Notes: generated by a model not told the origin, from the letters alone. A DNA stretch of 55,016 nucleotides from an uncultured Lachnospiraceae bacterium (GCA_902792005.1 CADAXW010000005.1:1-55016), one strand, 5' to 3'. Counted from the first letter of the stretch, positions 16,089-25,967 are shown. Numbers and translations are program-made.

Positions 16089-16364
16089 CTAGAATCCCTC
16101 CGGATCTTCCAATGATGTCTGCTCATACTTCTCCAGGATGAGAGTCTGAATCATCTCTCTGGTTCCGGAGTTGATGGGATGAGCGATATCACGATATTCA
16201 CCGTCAGATGATTTTCTGCTTGGCATCGCGATGAAAAGTCCCTTTTCACCCTCGATCACCTTAATGTCATGGATAACGAACTCGTTGTCGATTGTGATGG
16301 AAACAACAGCCCGCATCTTTCCTTCCTTGGCTACCTTTCGTACCCGTACGTCCGTAATCTGCAT
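16089..16364 (-). CDS. spoVG: Septation/RNA-binding regulator SpoVG
   Basis: A 91-residue protein of normal family length, starting [32 protein letters not shown], with the conserved [11 protein letters not shown] segment (written in parts: [11 protein letters not shown]) and [12 protein letters not shown]. SpoVG binds nucleic acid and affects sporulation, cell division and virulence traits in Firmicutes. GGGGAGG precedes the ATG. It begins 38 bases after glgD ends, so it could be co-transcribed with glgCD. Confidence 0.95.
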   Translation of the reverse strand: MQITDVRVRKVAKEGKMRAVVSITIDNEFVIHDIKVIEGEKGLFIAMPSRKSSDGEYRDIAHPINSGTREMIQTLILEKYEQTSLEDPEGF

Positions 16365-16402
16365 TGTAAAAATCCTCCCCTAAAAATGTATCCCTTAGGA
16401 TA

Positions 16403-17527
16403 TTAAAGCGTATAACGGAAACTCTTCTCTACTATGATCTTCGGCTTTCCGGCCTCACCTGTATGAACCGTGTTCGCCCGGATCGTATCTCTGGACTCGA
16501 TGATACAGTTCTCAAGATAGCAGTTGTCTCCAATATGAACGTCATTCAGAATGATGGAGTTCTTAATGACGCAGTTATTACCTACATAAACCTTCTTGAA
16601 CAGTACGGAGTTTTCTACCGTACCGTTGATGATACAACCGCTGGCGATAAGGCTGTTGCTTGCCACTGCTTCGCCGTTGTACTTTGCAGGCGGAAGGTCC
16701 TCCACCTTTGTATAAACACCAGGCTGCTGGCGGAAGAAATAGTCCCGAACCTCCTGTGACAGGAAGTCCATGTTCGTCCGATAGTAGGAATCCACGGAAC
16801 CGACATTTCTCCAATAGCTTTCCAGCCGATATGCGTTGATCTTCTTGATGTTCTTGTAACGAACCAGGATATCCTTAACGAAATCGGTCCGTCCTTCTGC
16901 CGCGCAGGCCTCCAGGAGCTCGATCAGCTGACGACGGCGGATCACATAAACACCGATGGATACGGTGCTGGTCTCTGCCACGATGGGCTTCTCCTCGAAA
17001 TCCTCAACCCGGTTGTTGTCACCAAGCTTAACTACACCGAAACGGCTGATATCATCTTCGTGAGGAGCAAGATCCTTGGTCACGATCGTGATATCTGCAC
17101 CCTTTGCGATATGATCCTCCAGAACCTTATTATAATCCAGCTTGTAGATACCGTCACCGGAAGCGATCACTACATAGGGCTCATGCGCATCCTTCAGGAA
17201 GTTGATGTTCTGATACAGCGCATCCGCAGTACCCTTGTACCAGTAACTGTTGGTCGTTGTGATGGTCGGTGTGAAGATATACAGACCACCCTGCTTTCTT
17301 CCGAAATCCCACCATTTGGATGAATTCAGATGCTCATTCAGGGATCTGGAATTGTACTGTGTATATACGGCAACGCGCTGTATATGGGAGTTGGACATGT
17401 TAGACAGTGCAAAGTCGATTGCTCTGTAGCAGCCTGCCACCGGCATAGCCGCAACCGCACGCTTTGCGGAAAGCTCTTCCATCCTGCTGCTGTTACCGCC
17501 TGCTAAAATGATTCCTATCGCTCTCAT
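16403..17527 (-). CDS. glgD: Glucose-1-phosphate adenylyltransferase, regulatory-type subunit GlgD
   Basis: A 374-residue paralogue of GlgC found in glycogen-making Firmicutes. The nucleotidyltransferase domain begins GIILAGGNSSRMEELS, where the canonical GGxGxRL loop is altered, consistent with a weakly catalytic subunit that modulates GlgC. The C-terminal quarter is a left-handed beta-helix (IASGCIINGTVENSV). Its ATG at 17527 lies one base after the glgC stop codon and has AGGTG seven bases upstream; an upstream GTG was rejected. It is expected to form a heterotetramer with GlgC. Confidence 0.94.
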   Translation of the reverse strand: MRAIGIILAGGNSSRMEELSAKRAVAAMPVAGCYRAIDFALSNMSNSHIQRVAVYTQYNSRSLNEHLNSSKWWDFGRKQGGLYIFTPTITTTNSYWYKGTADALYQNINFLKDAHEPYVVIASGDGIYKLDYNKVLEDHIAKGADITIVTKDLAPHEDDISRFGVVKLGDNNRVEDFEEKPIVAETSTVSIGVYVIRRRQLIELLEACAAEGRTDFVKDILVRYKNIKKINAYRLESYWRNVGSVDSYYRTNMDFLSQEVRDYFFRQQPGVYTKVEDLPPAKYNGEAVASNSLIASGCIINGTVENSVLFKKVYVGNNCVIKNSIILNDVHIGDNCYLENCIIESRDTIRANTVHTGEAGKPKIIVEKSFRYTL

Positions 17528-17528
17528 G

Positions 17529-18797
17529 CTATTCACCTGCCTTTATGATACTGGAACCACTGGCCAGAGCACCGTCCGGATACTCGTCCTTTGTGGTCGA
17601 ACCGATAATCGCTGTATTCTTTCCGATGGTCACACCGTCCGGAATCACCGACTTCTCGCCAATAGTTGCAAGACCGAATGCATAAATATGCGGTGCAAAA
17701 TCATTCTCAGCCTCTTCGCCGACACCGATCTGCACGTCGGAACCTACCTGCACACCTTCGGCCAGGATAGCCTTGTCAAGCACGCAGTTTTCTCCGATGG
17801 TAACGCTGTTCATGATGATGGAATTCTTAACCACAGTTCCCTTGCCGATCACAACACCGGAACCGATGACGGAATTCTCAACATCACCGTGGATCTCGGT
17901 ACCCTCACCGATGATACTCTTTGTTACCTTGCTGCCTTCTGCTATGTACTGGGGCGGAAGATTGTCGCTCTTGGTGTAGATCCTCCAGAATTCCTCATAG
18001 AGGTTGAATTCGGGGATAATGTCCACCAGCTCCATGTTGGCCTCCCAATAAGAGCCCAGAGTTCCTACATCCTTCCAGTATCCCTTGAAGTCATAGGCAC
18101 AGATCTTCTTGCCCTGCTCATGGATATGCGGAATGATGTGCTTACCGAAGTCGCAGGACGGAACATCCTTCATCTCGATCAGCGCGTCACGAAGAACGGG
18201 CCAGCTGAAGATATAGATACCCATGGATGCCTTGTTGCTTCTCGGCTTCTCCGGTTTCTCCTCAAACTCATGGATCACGCCCTGGTCATCTGTGATAACC
18301 ACACCGAACCTGCTTGCCTCTTCCATCGGTACCTGATAGGTTGCGATGGTTGCATCCGCATGCGAGGACTTGTGATAATCCAGCATAACTTCATAATCCA
18401 TCTTATAGATATGATCGCCGGAAAGGATCAGAACATAATCCGGATTATAGTATTCCATATACTCCAGGTTCTGATAGATCGCATTTGCAGTACCGGTATA
18501 CCACTGGCTGCTTCCACTCTTCTCGTAAGGCGGCAGCACCGTAACACCACCGAAATTGCGGTCCAGATCCCACGGCATACCGATTCCGATATGCTGGTTC
18601 AGCCGAAGCGGCCGATACTGGGTCAGAACGCCGACGGTATCAACTCCGGAATTGATACAGTTACTGAGCGGGAAGTCAATGATCTTGTACTTTCCACCAA
18701 AAGCAACCGCAGGTTTTGCAAGCTTCGACGTGAGAACCCCCAGGCGGCTGCCCTGTCCTCCGGCAAGGAGCATTGCTATCATTTCCTTTTTAACCAT
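17529..18797 (-). CDS. glgC: Glucose-1-phosphate adenylyltransferase GlgC
   Basis: A 422-residue ADP-glucose pyrophosphorylase, the committed step of glycogen synthesis. The catalytic loop is intact ([14 protein letters not shown]), as are [11 protein letters not shown] and the glucose-1-phosphate region [18 protein letters not shown]. The C-terminal beta-helix follows. AGGGGTG lies before the ATG. It leads a glgC-glgD pair; the debranching enzyme glgX is 27 kb away at 45895-48084, and glycogen synthase is not in the window. Confidence 0.96.
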   Translation of the reverse strand: MVKKEMIAMLLAGGQGSRLGVLTSKLAKPAVAFGGKYKIIDFPLSNCINSGVDTVGVLTQYRPLRLNQHIGIGMPWDLDRNFGGVTVLPPYEKSGSSQWYTGTANAIYQNLEYMEYYNPDYVLILSGDHIYKMDYEVMLDYHKSSHADATIATYQVPMEEASRFGVVITDDQGVIHEFEEKPEKPRSNKASMGIYIFSWPVLRDALIEMKDVPSCDFGKHIIPHIHEQGKKICAYDFKGYWKDVGTLGSYWEANMELVDIIPEFNLYEEFWRIYTKSDNLPPQYIAEGSKVTKSIIGEGTEIHGDVENSVIGSGVVIGKGTVVKNSIIMNSVTIGENCVLDKAILAEGVQVGSDVQIGVGEEAENDFAPHIYAFGLATIGEKSVIPDGVTIGKNTAIIGSTTKDEYPDGALASGSSIIKAGE

Positions 18798-18831
18798 ATA
18801 GTCACCCCTTTTTTAGCAATAATATGGTTTG

Positions 18832-18837
18832 ATTATA
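18832..18837 (-). promoter_or_regulatory. Extended -10 of glgC promoter
   Basis: TATAAT preceded by TGG (TGnTATAAT form) on the minus strand, 35 bases upstream of the glgC start codon. The -35 region is poor, as is normal for extended -10 promoters. Confidence 0.6.
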
Positions 18838-18839
18838 CC

Positions 18840-19085
18840 ATGATACTGACAAAAATAAAACTATTTTTTGGACATAACCCCGAAAAAGAATAGCGATTTT
18901 TTGAGCAAATTATGCACATTTTCCGTCATCCCCCTTTTTCTCCGTTTTCATGAACAGAATACTGTCCAAATCGGGAACGGGAATCTGTGCAAAATGTACC
19001 AACTACCGGCCATACTCGCTGTCGAACTGCGTCAATCGGCAAATGAACCTGCACGCGCGTTTGCCTGCCGACTCTATCCGCGCAG
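18840..19085. other. Intergenic stretch, no gene seen
   Basis: Between the glgC promoter and the SPFH terminator. The part near glgC is AT-rich and may be an upstream promoter element; the rest has base composition like coding DNA but no ORF with a ribosome site on either strand. I recognise no RNA gene in it. Confidence 0.5.
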
Positions 19086-19113
19086 AAAACGCGGCTGCAG
19101 AGATGCAGCCGCG
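19086..19113 (-). terminator. Terminator of the nfeD-SPFH unit
   Basis: CGCGGCTGCA (19090-19099) and TGCAGCCGCG (19104-19113) form a perfect ten-bp stem with a tetraloop; TTTT follows on the minus strand. It lies 78 bases after the SPFH gene stop. Confidence 0.85.
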
Positions 19114-19191
19114 CTTCTATACCTGATCCGCCGGAATCAGACCGGCACGATTCGATTTATTTATCATTCCTTGGATATCGCTTCCCGAATA

Positions 19192-20160
19192 TCACTCCTT
19201 GGAGGTCTTCACCGTTTCCGTGATGGCACTGGCAAGCCCTGCCATTCCAGCGATATCCGAGGGGATGATCAGCTTGGTTGCCTTACCGTCTGCCGCACTC
19301 TTGAAGGCTTCCAGACTGCGGATGGTAAGAACCTCCCTGCTGGGCGCTGCCTCATTCAGCATCCGAATACCGTCTGCCTCAGCCTGCTGTACCTTGATGA
19401 TGGCCTCAGCATCACCTTCTGCACGCTTGATCCGCGCTTCACGGTCAGCCTCTGCCCGAAGGATCTGTGCCTGCTTCTCCGCCTCTGCCGCAAGGATCGC
19501 TGCTTCCTTTTCAGCCTCGGCCTTAAGGATCTTCGCTTCCTTCTCACCTTCGGAGATCAGGACTGCGGAACGCTTCTCACCTTCTGCACGAAGGATCTGC
19601 TCACGGCGCTCACGCTCTGCCTTCATCTGCTTTTCCATGGCCTCCTGGATGGCTGCCGGCGGGATGATATTCTTCAGCTCCACACGGTTTACCTTGATCC
19701 CCCAGGGATCCGTAGCTTCATCCAGCGTGGCGCGCATTTTCACATTGATGGTCTCACGTGAGGTCAGTGTCTGGTCAAGCTCCAGATCACCGATGATATT
19801 ACGAAGGGTTGTGGCCGTCAGATTCTCGATAGCTGCGATGGGATACTCTACGCCGTAGCAGTAAAGCTTCGGGTCCGTGATCTGGAAGAACAGGACCGTA
19901 TCGATCCGCATCGTAACATTATCCTTCGTGATCACCGGCTGGGGCGGGAAGTCCGCCACCTGCTCCTTCAGGGACACCTCGCGGGCGATCTTATCAATGA
20001 TGGGCCACTTCACGTGAAAACCTACGCCCCATGTGGTCTGGTAGGTTCCGAACCGCTCGATGACACATGCCGTTGCCTGGCGTACAACACGAATGGAAGA
20101 TGCCAGAATAATTATCACAACTAATAGAATGATCAATAATGCAATGGTTGATGGATTCAT
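19192..20160 (-). CDS. SPFH/stomatin-like membrane protein
   Basis: A 322-residue protein with one N-terminal membrane segment (ALLIILLVVIIILASSI), an SPFH (band 7) domain at about 30-200 (CVIERFGTYQTTWGVGFHVKWP) and a long Ala/Glu/Lys coiled coil (about 195-275, repeated AEAEKEAAI units). Stomatin/QmcA-type proteins form large cages that organise membrane microdomains and guard proteases such as FtsH. Its partner NfeD is encoded immediately upstream, the classic two-gene arrangement. GAAGGAGG precedes the ATG. Confidence 0.93.
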   Translation of the reverse strand: MNPSTIALLIILLVVIIILASSIRVVRQATACVIERFGTYQTTWGVGFHVKWPIIDKIAREVSLKEQVADFPPQPVITKDNVTMRIDTVLFFQITDPKLYCYGVEYPIAAIENLTATTLRNIIGDLELDQTLTSRETINVKMRATLDEATDPWGIKVNRVELKNIIPPAAIQEAMEKQMKAERERREQILRAEGEKRSAVLISEGEKEAKILKAEAEKEAAILAAEAEKQAQILRAEADREARIKRAEGDAEAIIKVQQAEADGIRMLNEAAPSREVLTIRSLEAFKSAADGKATKLIIPSDIAGMAGLASAITETVKTSKE

Positions 20161-20198
20161 ATCTTTCCTCCTTCAGTTAACATAAAATACCTAACCCT

Positions 20199-20237
20199 CG
20201 TTCCTGATCTTCGTTCCTGATCTTCCTTCCGGACCTT
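20199..20237. repeat. Three tandem 13-bp units between nfeD and the SPFH gene
   Basis: CGTTCCTGATCTT, CGTTCCTGATCTT and CCTTCCGGACCTT run in tandem, ending ten bases after the nfeD stop codon. Confidence 0.88.
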
Positions 20238-20247
20238 CAACCGAAAG

Positions 20248-20688
20248 TCACCTCGGAAGTACGATCAGCTTTGTTCCCTCGATCTTCCGGATCACTACCA
20301 CGGTTCCCTCCGGAATGACCATTCCGTCCTCGGAAACCGCCCTCCATTCCACATCTCCGATGCGGATCTGACCGGCCTCATGCCCCGGTCCCACCGTGGT
20401 CAGCACCGGATAGAACTGACCGATCAGGCTGTCTGCATTTGTGGGCGTGACCTTCGGATTCATTTTCTTCTTTGCCAGCGGCCGGAGCACGATCATAAAG
20501 ACGATCGAAACCACCATGAACACCACCAGCTGCCATGCCCAGTTCACACCCAGGAACCCTGTAATGGATGCGATCAGTGCTCCACCTGCAAACCAGATGG
20601 CCGTAAGACCGACGGTTGCGGCTTCTGAAAGGATCATGAATGCGAATACCCCAAGCCAGACCAGCCCTGCGATTGCTGAATCACTCAT
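20248..20688 (-). CDS. NfeD-family membrane protein
   Basis: A 146-residue short-form NfeD: three to four membrane segments (about residues 5-75) followed by a small OB-fold (IGQFYPVLTTVGPG, GQIRIGDVEWRAVSED, EGTVVVIRKIEGTKLIVL). Short NfeD proteins act with SPFH proteins in membrane-domain organisation. The start at 20688 follows GGGGGTGAG; the open frame extends further but without a ribosome site. No protease (ClpP-like) domain is present. Confidence 0.9.
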   Translation of the reverse strand: MSDSAIAGLVWLGVFAFMILSEAATVGLTAIWFAGGALIASITGFLGVNWAWQLVVFMVVSIVFMIVLRPLAKKKMNPKVTPTNADSLIGQFYPVLTTVGPGHEAGQIRIGDVEWRAVSEDGMVIPEGTVVVIRKIEGTKLIVLPR

Positions 20689-20763
20689 GCCTCTCACCCC
20701 CTTTTTTTCGTATACCCGATGAATAGATCCCACCACGCGTGTGGTTACATCCATCATACCAAC

Positions 20764-20815
20764 CCGCCGCGATACTAACGTATCATCAGATGCACGATAC
20801 GTTCTCTCGCGGCGG
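20764..20815 (-). terminator. Two-tier hairpin after the hydratase gene
   Basis: An outer nine-bp stem (CCGCCGCGA, 20764-20772, with 20807-20815) encloses an inner seven-bp stem (ACGTATC, 20778-20784, with 20796-20802). It begins 24 bases after the hydratase stop codon. There is no U-tract, so it may be a 3' stabiliser or a weak terminator rather than a classic one. Confidence 0.55.
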
Positions 20816-20838
20816 ATTCATTCGTTATTGTCGCTGGA

Positions 20839-23103
20839 TCAGGAACGATAGTAGTTGATCAGGCAGCCGGCCTGAATGATGTCTCTCTCATCATCTGTCA
20901 GATCACCCAGGGTCAGGGAAAGCTCCTTCATGCCCTTATTCACTACATACGCCTTGATCACTTCCTTCTTCTCACGGATCGCTGTCAGCACATCCGGTAC
21001 AAAGATATAATCATCATTCTCAAAGTCATAATCCTCAGCGATGACAAACGGAAGCATACCCCAGTTGATCAGGTTGGAGCGATACCTCTTGGTCGCATAC
21101 TCCTTGGCGATGTTTGCCCATCCGCCCAGAACCTTCTGGCAGGAAGCTGCCTGCTCACGGGCAGAGCCGTCGCCCGGCTTGATGGCGAAAATGGTGCTGC
21201 CGTAGCCGGTATTTGCTCCCGTAGTCTCCGGGAACTGTGCCTTGATGGTCTCCATCACCGGCTTCAGGGATTCGTCTGCCTTGCAGAGGCATCCCACCTC
21301 TTCTCTCTTCCGCTCTACCGCCTGTACGGCCTTTGCACGTCCCACATACTCCGGATCCTTCCGGGACAGGGTGAACTCAGCCAGACCAATGGGATTGGAA
21401 CGGAAGGATGATGTCTCACCGGAGGGGATCAGCTCATCCGTTGTGGTCACCGGATCCGTGATCACGGAAGCCACCTTCAGGAGCAGATTGTCTGTCAGCG
21501 CAACCATTTCCGGCCAGTCCTTAATGTTCGGTCCGAACTGGATCTCGGTCTCGGGACGCGCCTTGCCCCAGCCGTTATATACACGATTGTCGTAGATCGC
21601 ACGATCGAAGAAGTATGCCGGTCCGGTGTACTCCACATCCAGATCCGTAGCCGGAGTCAGGTATCCCTGGTTCACTGCAGTTGCAGCGATGGATCTTGCA
21701 TCCATCAGAGCCACGGATGAAATCTGGCCGTTCTGGATCTTGGAACCCTCGCGGTTCGGGAAATTCCGGGTGGAGTGACGGATGGAAAATGCGTTATTTG
21801 CCGGTGTATCACCTGCACCGAAGCAGGGACCGCAGAAGGCGGTCTTCACGATGGCACCGGTCTGCAGCAGGTCTGCTACCATGCCGTTCTTTGCCAGCTG
21901 CATGAAGATCGGCGTACTTGCCGGATAAACCGACAGGGTAAAGGTATCGGAACCGATAAAATGTCCCCGCATGATATCTGTCGCATCACAGATATTTTCA
22001 TATCCGCCGCCGGCACAGCCTGCGATGATTCCCTGATCCACGTAGAGCTTGCCGTTCCGGATCTTGCTGCTCAGGTTGAAATCAACATTTCCGGTGAGCT
22101 GCTTCTTCCCCTTCTCCTCAACGTCGTGAAGGATATCCTTCAGGTTGGCATTCAGTTCTTCGATGGTATAAACGTTGCTCGGATGGAACGGCATTGCGAT
22201 CATGGGGCGGATCTTGGACAGGTCCACATAAACCACGCCATCATAGTATGCCACCTTGCCCGGCTTCAGCTCCTTATAGGCTTCCGAACGATAATGGGTG
22301 TCATACCATTTCCGTGTCTCCTCATCCGTCTGCCAGATGGAGGAAAGGCAGGTGGTCTCTGTGGTCATAACGTCGATGCCGATACGGTAATCCGATGACA
22401 GCTTGGAAACGCCGGGGCCCACAAATTCCATCACCTTATTCTTTACATATCCATTTGCAAATGTAGCGCCGATCAGTGCCAGTGCCACGTCCTGGGGACC
22501 TACGCCCTTTGCCGGCTCGCCGTCCAGATAGATGGCAACCACGCCGGGACGCTTTACGTCATAGGTTCTTCCCAGAAGCTGCTTTGCCAGCTCTCCGCCA
22601 CCCTCACCGATGGCCATAGTACCAAGCGCACCATACCGGGTATGGCTGTCGGAACCGAGGATCATGGCTCCGCACTCTGCCAGCTGCTCACGTGCGTACT
22701 GGTGAATGACTGCCTGATGAGGCGGAACATAGATCCCGCCGTATTTCTTTGCAGCAGTCAGTCCGAACATGTGATCATCTTCGTTGATTGTTCCACCCAC
22801 GGCACAAAGAGAGTTGTGGCAGTTGGTAAGAACATAGGGAATGGGGAACTCCTTCAGCCCTGATGCTCTTGCCGTCTGAATGATACCTACAAATGTAATA
22901 TCATGGGATGTGAGCTTATCAAACTTGATCTTCAGATCCGTCATATCTTTTGCAGTATTGTGCTTCTCCAGGATACTGTACGCCATGGTCTCCTTGGCAG
23001 CCTCTTCCTTGCTGACCTGAACCACGCCGGCAGCCGATCCGTCATCCGGGATCAGCTTCTCGCCGTCCAAAAGATATGCACCTGTCTCATAAAGCTTTAC
23101 CAT
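20839..23103 (-). CDS. Aconitase-family hydratase (YbhJ-like)
   Basis: A 754-residue member of the aconitase superfamily. Cluster-binding cysteines are seen in [13 protein letters not shown] and [15 protein letters not shown], and substrate-site segments in [23 protein letters not shown] swivel domain lies at the C-terminus ([12 protein letters not shown]). Organisation and length resemble Escherichia coli YbhJ more than AcnA or AcnB, so citrate-isocitrate activity is likely but not certain. Citrate synthase is 7.7 kb away. The start at 23103 has GGAGGA ten bases upstream; the longer frame starts with a TTG inside that ribosome site. Confidence 0.85.
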   Translation of the reverse strand: MVKLYETGAYLLDGEKLIPDDGSAAGVVQVSKEEAAKETMAYSILEKHNTAKDMTDLKIKFDKLTSHDITFVGIIQTARASGLKEFPIPYVLTNCHNSLCAVGGTINEDDHMFGLTAAKKYGGIYVPPHQAVIHQYAREQLAECGAMILGSDSHTRYGALGTMAIGEGGGELAKQLLGRTYDVKRPGVVAIYLDGEPAKGVGPQDVALALIGATFANGYVKNKVMEFVGPGVSKLSSDYRIGIDVMTTETTCLSSIWQTDEETRKWYDTHYRSEAYKELKPGKVAYYDGVVYVDLSKIRPMIAMPFHPSNVYTIEELNANLKDILHDVEEKGKKQLTGNVDFNLSSKIRNGKLYVDQGIIAGCAGGGYENICDATDIMRGHFIGSDTFTLSVYPASTPIFMQLAKNGMVADLLQTGAIVKTAFCGPCFGAGDTPANNAFSIRHSTRNFPNREGSKIQNGQISSVALMDARSIAATAVNQGYLTPATDLDVEYTGPAYFFDRAIYDNRVYNGWGKARPETEIQFGPNIKDWPEMVALTDNLLLKVASVITDPVTTTDELIPSGETSSFRSNPIGLAEFTLSRKDPEYVGRAKAVQAVERKREEVGCLCKADESLKPVMETIKAQFPETTGANTGYGSTIFAIKPGDGSAREQAASCQKVLGGWANIAKEYATKRYRSNLINWGMLPFVIAEDYDFENDDYIFVPDVLTAIREKKEVIKAYVVNKGMKELSLTLGDLTDDERDIIQAGCLINYYRS

Positions 23104-23140
23104 TGTTGTTTCTTCCTCCAAATCATATGTTTCTATTTTT

Positions 23141-23170
23141 TTATTGATTTTTATTGATTTTTATTGATTA
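23141..23170. repeat. Three tandem 10-bp units
   Basis: TTATTGATTT, TTATTGATTT, TTATTGATTA, lying between the stop codon of the upstream membrane protein (23178) and the ribosome site of the hydratase gene. Confidence 0.9.
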
Positions 23171-23177
23171 TTCTGAT

Positions 23178-24737
23178 CTATTTGTAGCTGTAGATAAAGT
23201 TCTCGTAGTCCTTGATCATCGCACCGCTGGTCAGAGATCTGGTCTTGATCTTTCCTTCGATCTCCTTCTTCTTTGCGGTGTAAACATCTTTCTCAACCGT
23301 CTCTAAATTGTCAGTATTTGTACCGACACCGTAGGCTGTCTTCTTGTCTTTTTTACCGATCACACAGCACTCATTCACTGTCCAGTCCTTACCGCTGAAG
23401 GAGATCACCGCCTCGATATTTCCGGTGATACCGTCATCCGCCTTTACATCGCAGGCCATGATGATGGTCGGCTTCTCACCAAGACCGATCCAGTATACAA
23501 AACCGGTGTATTCAACCTTGTTGTTGTAATAGGTATAAATGTACAGGATCCCGTTTCCTGCCAGGAGCAGCTCCGGCACCTGATTATCATCAAAATCGTA
23601 CAGGAACATCTTGGTGGGAACATTACTGTCATAGTTCGTGACCGCCAGATCATCCAGCTGATCGGAAAGCTTTGTTTCCTTCTTCACGTCTTCACGAAGA
23701 GTGGCATCCCAGTTGTTCATAAACTCAACATAGGCCTTCTGCCAGTCTGCATGCATGCTGTCGATGATCTTGGAGGTATCCACATCATCCCCCAGATACT
23801 TCTTCATTTCACTGATGATCCGCTCAGCGCTGTAGGTGTCTCCATCCTTTGCCGCCTTGATGGCCTGCTCGGTATAGTATGTCTTTGCCTTCTCTCTCGT
23901 CTCGCTGTCCAGCGTATTAAACCGCTCTTCCCACTTCTTCCAGGCTTCCTTGCCGGAGTAATACTCCTTCGTATTCTCGATGTATCTGAGAACACTCCAG
24001 TACTCCTGCTCATCAAAATACTTCTTTGCCTGGTCATAGGCCTCGCTGATATAGCGCTCATCCCGCATCAGACTGTTTAAGTCATAGGTATAGTCAGAGG
24101 ACCAGAAGCTCTGTGCCACATCCACTGCCGCATCCATATCATCATAGGTCACATTTCCGGCTTCATAGGACGTATACTTGGTCTTCAGTACAGCATCCAG
24201 CTCATCAACATACTTCTTCTCATAGGCCTTTCTTTCTTCTCTTGACCATGAGTAGATCAGCTCGTCACCGTCCTCAGTCAGTCTGCATCTGCGATAATTG
24301 GTAAACTCCGTCTTCTTCGCCTTATACTCAGAACCGTTTTTGTCCTTAACGTAAGCCTTCACTGCATCCTCATAAATCGTCTTCATCTTGGAAATGTTGA
24401 CGACAGGGAAGGCATCCGCTGTCATTCCGGAGTATGCTGCAACGGACTCCACACACTCCATGGTGTTAAAGAACTTTGTATAATCGATCTTTCCGTCCAG
24501 ATACTGATTCGTCTGATAAACTACAATATCCCTTACACTTTCCTTCAGGCTTGCTGTCTTATCTGCGTCCATGGACATGAACTCATCCTTAACCACAGAC
24601 TTGTCTCCGTCCAGCATTGCCTTCAGCGCCTTCGTTTTCCCCATACCGGGCATAACAACCAGGAACAGCAGAAGAAGCTCAGTGATAATAAGCGCAAGAG
24701 AGATACATCCGATTATGATCCATTTTTTTGATTTCAT
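23178..24737 (-). CDS. Membrane-anchored protein of unknown function with FG-GAP-like segment
   Basis: A 519-residue protein not recognised as a named family. It has a short basic N-terminus and one membrane anchor (about residues 6-30), so the rest is probably extracellular. Residues 50-360 are charged and helical, with many Tyr and Lys. From about 380 there is an Asp-rich motif YDFDDNQVPELLL, similar to FG-GAP/dockerin-like calcium loops seen in clostridial surface proteins. It starts 12 bases after the Met/Pro/Gln-rich gene ends, so the two are almost certainly one operon and may work together. Function unknown. Confidence 0.75.
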   Translation of the reverse strand: MKSKKWIIIGCISLALIITELLLLFLVVMPGMGKTKALKAMLDGDKSVVKDEFMSMDADKTASLKESVRDIVVYQTNQYLDGKIDYTKFFNTMECVESVAAYSGMTADAFPVVNISKMKTIYEDAVKAYVKDKNGSEYKAKKTEFTNYRRCRLTEDGDELIYSWSREERKAYEKKYVDELDAVLKTKYTSYEAGNVTYDDMDAAVDVAQSFWSSDYTYDLNSLMRDERYISEAYDQAKKYFDEQEYWSVLRYIENTKEYYSGKEAWKKWEERFNTLDSETREKAKTYYTEQAIKAAKDGDTYSAERIISEMKKYLGDDVDTSKIIDSMHADWQKAYVEFMNNWDATLREDVKKETKLSDQLDDLAVTNYDSNVPTKMFLYDFDDNQVPELLLAGNGILYIYTYYNNKVEYTGFVYWIGLGEKPTIIMACDVKADDGITGNIEAVISFSGKDWTVNECCVIGKKDKKTAYGVGTNTDNLETVEKDVYTAKKKEIEGKIKTRSLTSGAMIKDYENFIYSYK

Positions 24738-24749
24738 GCTTTCTCCCTC

Positions 24750-25766
24750 CTATTCCTCTGTTGAAGCTGTTGTTGCCGCTTCTGTGTTAGCGGTTCCGGG
24801 CTGAGTACCGGCGGATACGGAATAACCCTTGTCGGCAGCGCCCTTATAGTCACCGCCCGGAGAGATCACAAAGAAGAACATCAGCAGTGCGACTGCTACA
24901 AGTCCGATCAAGGCAAGGATCAGCGTGATCAGGCCAAACAGCTTGGCGCCCTTGCCATTCCCCTGTCTCGGAGGTCTGATCCCCTGAGGAGGTACTGAAT
25001 TCATTCCGCCCTGGAACGGAACCTGGCCGTTTCCACGGAGGGGCTGCTGAGGCATTGCACCCGACATGCCCTGCGGCGGCATCTGTCCCGACATACCCTG
25101 AGGTGGCAGCTGCATTCCATTCTGCGGCTGCTGCGGCATCTGTCCTGACATGCCCTGCGGCGGCAGCTGAATTCCATTCTGCGGCTGCATTCCAGGCTGA
25201 GGCATAGGCTGCTGCGGTGCTACCTGAGACATAGGCTGCTGCGGCGCGCTCTGCTGAGGCATTCCCGGCTGGGGCTGCATTCCAGGCTGGGGCATAGCCT
25301 GCTGCGGCTGCATTCCAGGCTGCGGCATAGGCTGCTGCATTCCAGGCTGCGGCATAGCCTGCTGCATTCCAGGCTGCGGCATAGCCTGCTGCGGCTGCAT
25401 TCCAGGCTGCAGCATAGGCTGCATTCCCGGCTGAGCCATTCCAGGCTGCGGCACAGGCCGCATTCCAGGCTGAGCCATTCCCGGCTGCGCCATTCCTGCC
25501 GGCTTCTGCCCTGAGGCAAGAGGACCGCTTCCTACATTTCGAAAGCCCTGGTCAGGCGCTCCTCCAGACAGTGGTCCTGACATTCCTTCCGTGAGAACAG
25601 TGGTTGCTGACTCACTGCCGGCAGATAACACTGTGGTAGCGTCTTCCGAAGGCATTGCTTCCTGCATGACATCCGAAAGAGAGAGGTTCTCCGACGAATT
25701 GACAACCTCTTCTGATTTCAGGAGCTCGATTTCCGGCGTTACGCCGTTATTCTGATTATTTTCCAT
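24750..25766 (-). CDS. Met/Pro/Gln-repeat single-pass membrane protein
   Basis: A 338-residue protein of no recognised family. An acidic N-terminus carries two ATTVL motifs (residues 43-47 and 54-58). The central 200 residues are repeats of the MPQPGMQ, MAQPGMQ and PPQGMSGQ types. One membrane segment lies at about 275-301, followed by a 37-residue Thr/Ala-rich tail (TEAATTAST). With the N-terminus inside, the repeat would be cytoplasmic. The paired Thr motifs resemble phosphothreonine ligands of FHA domains, which is inference only. The start at 25766 follows GGGAGA; the upstream ATG has no ribosome site. Confidence 0.75.
   Translation of the reverse strand: MENNQNNGVTPEIELLKSEEVVNSSENLSLSDVMQEAMPSEDATTVLSAGSESATTVLTEGMSGPLSGGAPDQGFRNVGSGPLASGQKPAGMAQPGMAQPGMRPVPQPGMAQPGMQPMLQPGMQPQQAMPQPGMQQAMPQPGMQQPMPQPGMQPQQAMPQPGMQPQPGMPQQSAPQQPMSQVAPQQPMPQPGMQPQNGIQLPPQGMSGQMPQQPQNGMQLPPQGMSGQMPPQGMSGAMPQQPLRGNGQVPFQGGMNSVPPQGIRPPRQGNGKGAKLFGLITLILALIGLVAVALLMFFFVISPGGDYKGAADKGYSVSAGTQPGTANTEAATTASTEE
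25186..25493. repeat. Coding minisatellite (MPQPGMQ repeat)
   Basis: Tandem and dispersed copies of a 15-45 base unit around GGCTGCGGCAT (minus-strand ATGCCGCAGCC) encode the Met-Pro-Gln-Pro-Gly repeats. Near-identical copies at 25290-25400 suggest recent duplication and probable length variation between strains. Confidence 0.85.
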
Positions 25767-25779
25767 ACTCGTTTCTCCC

Positions 25780-25823
25780 ATCATAGGTACTTCATAGGTA
25801 CTTTATAAGCACTGCATAAGTAC
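25780..25823. repeat. Four degenerate tandem 11-bp units in a 5' leader
   Basis: ATCATAGGTAC, TTCATAGGTAC, TTTATAAGCAC, TGCATAAGTAC, between the promoter at 25844-25872 and the start codon at 25766. Confidence 0.8.
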
Positions 25824-25843
25824 AGTTTTCGCCCATCATAAAG

Positions 25844-25872
25844 AGTATACATGAACTACATCCATTATTCAA
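25844..25872 (-). promoter_or_regulatory. Promoter of the Met/Pro/Gln-rich protein operon
   Basis: TTGAAT (25872-25867), a 17-base spacer and TATACT (25849-25844) on the minus strand, about 78 bases before the start codon. The 319-base gap 25767-26085 holds this promoter, the divergent por promoter and two tandem repeats; no further gene is seen. Confidence 0.7.
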
Positions 25873-25967
25873 GTCAAAGCATTTTACGGTCAGGGCGAAA
25901 ATTTTACGTTATATCGGCACATCGGGGAAATATTTTTCGCAAATGTCCATCTCCTCGAAAAATGGTA

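Noticed and set aside
25186..25493. Regular repeats resembling a CRISPR array
   Set aside because: The repeat is in frame in a protein, units vary in length and there are no unique spacers or cas genes.
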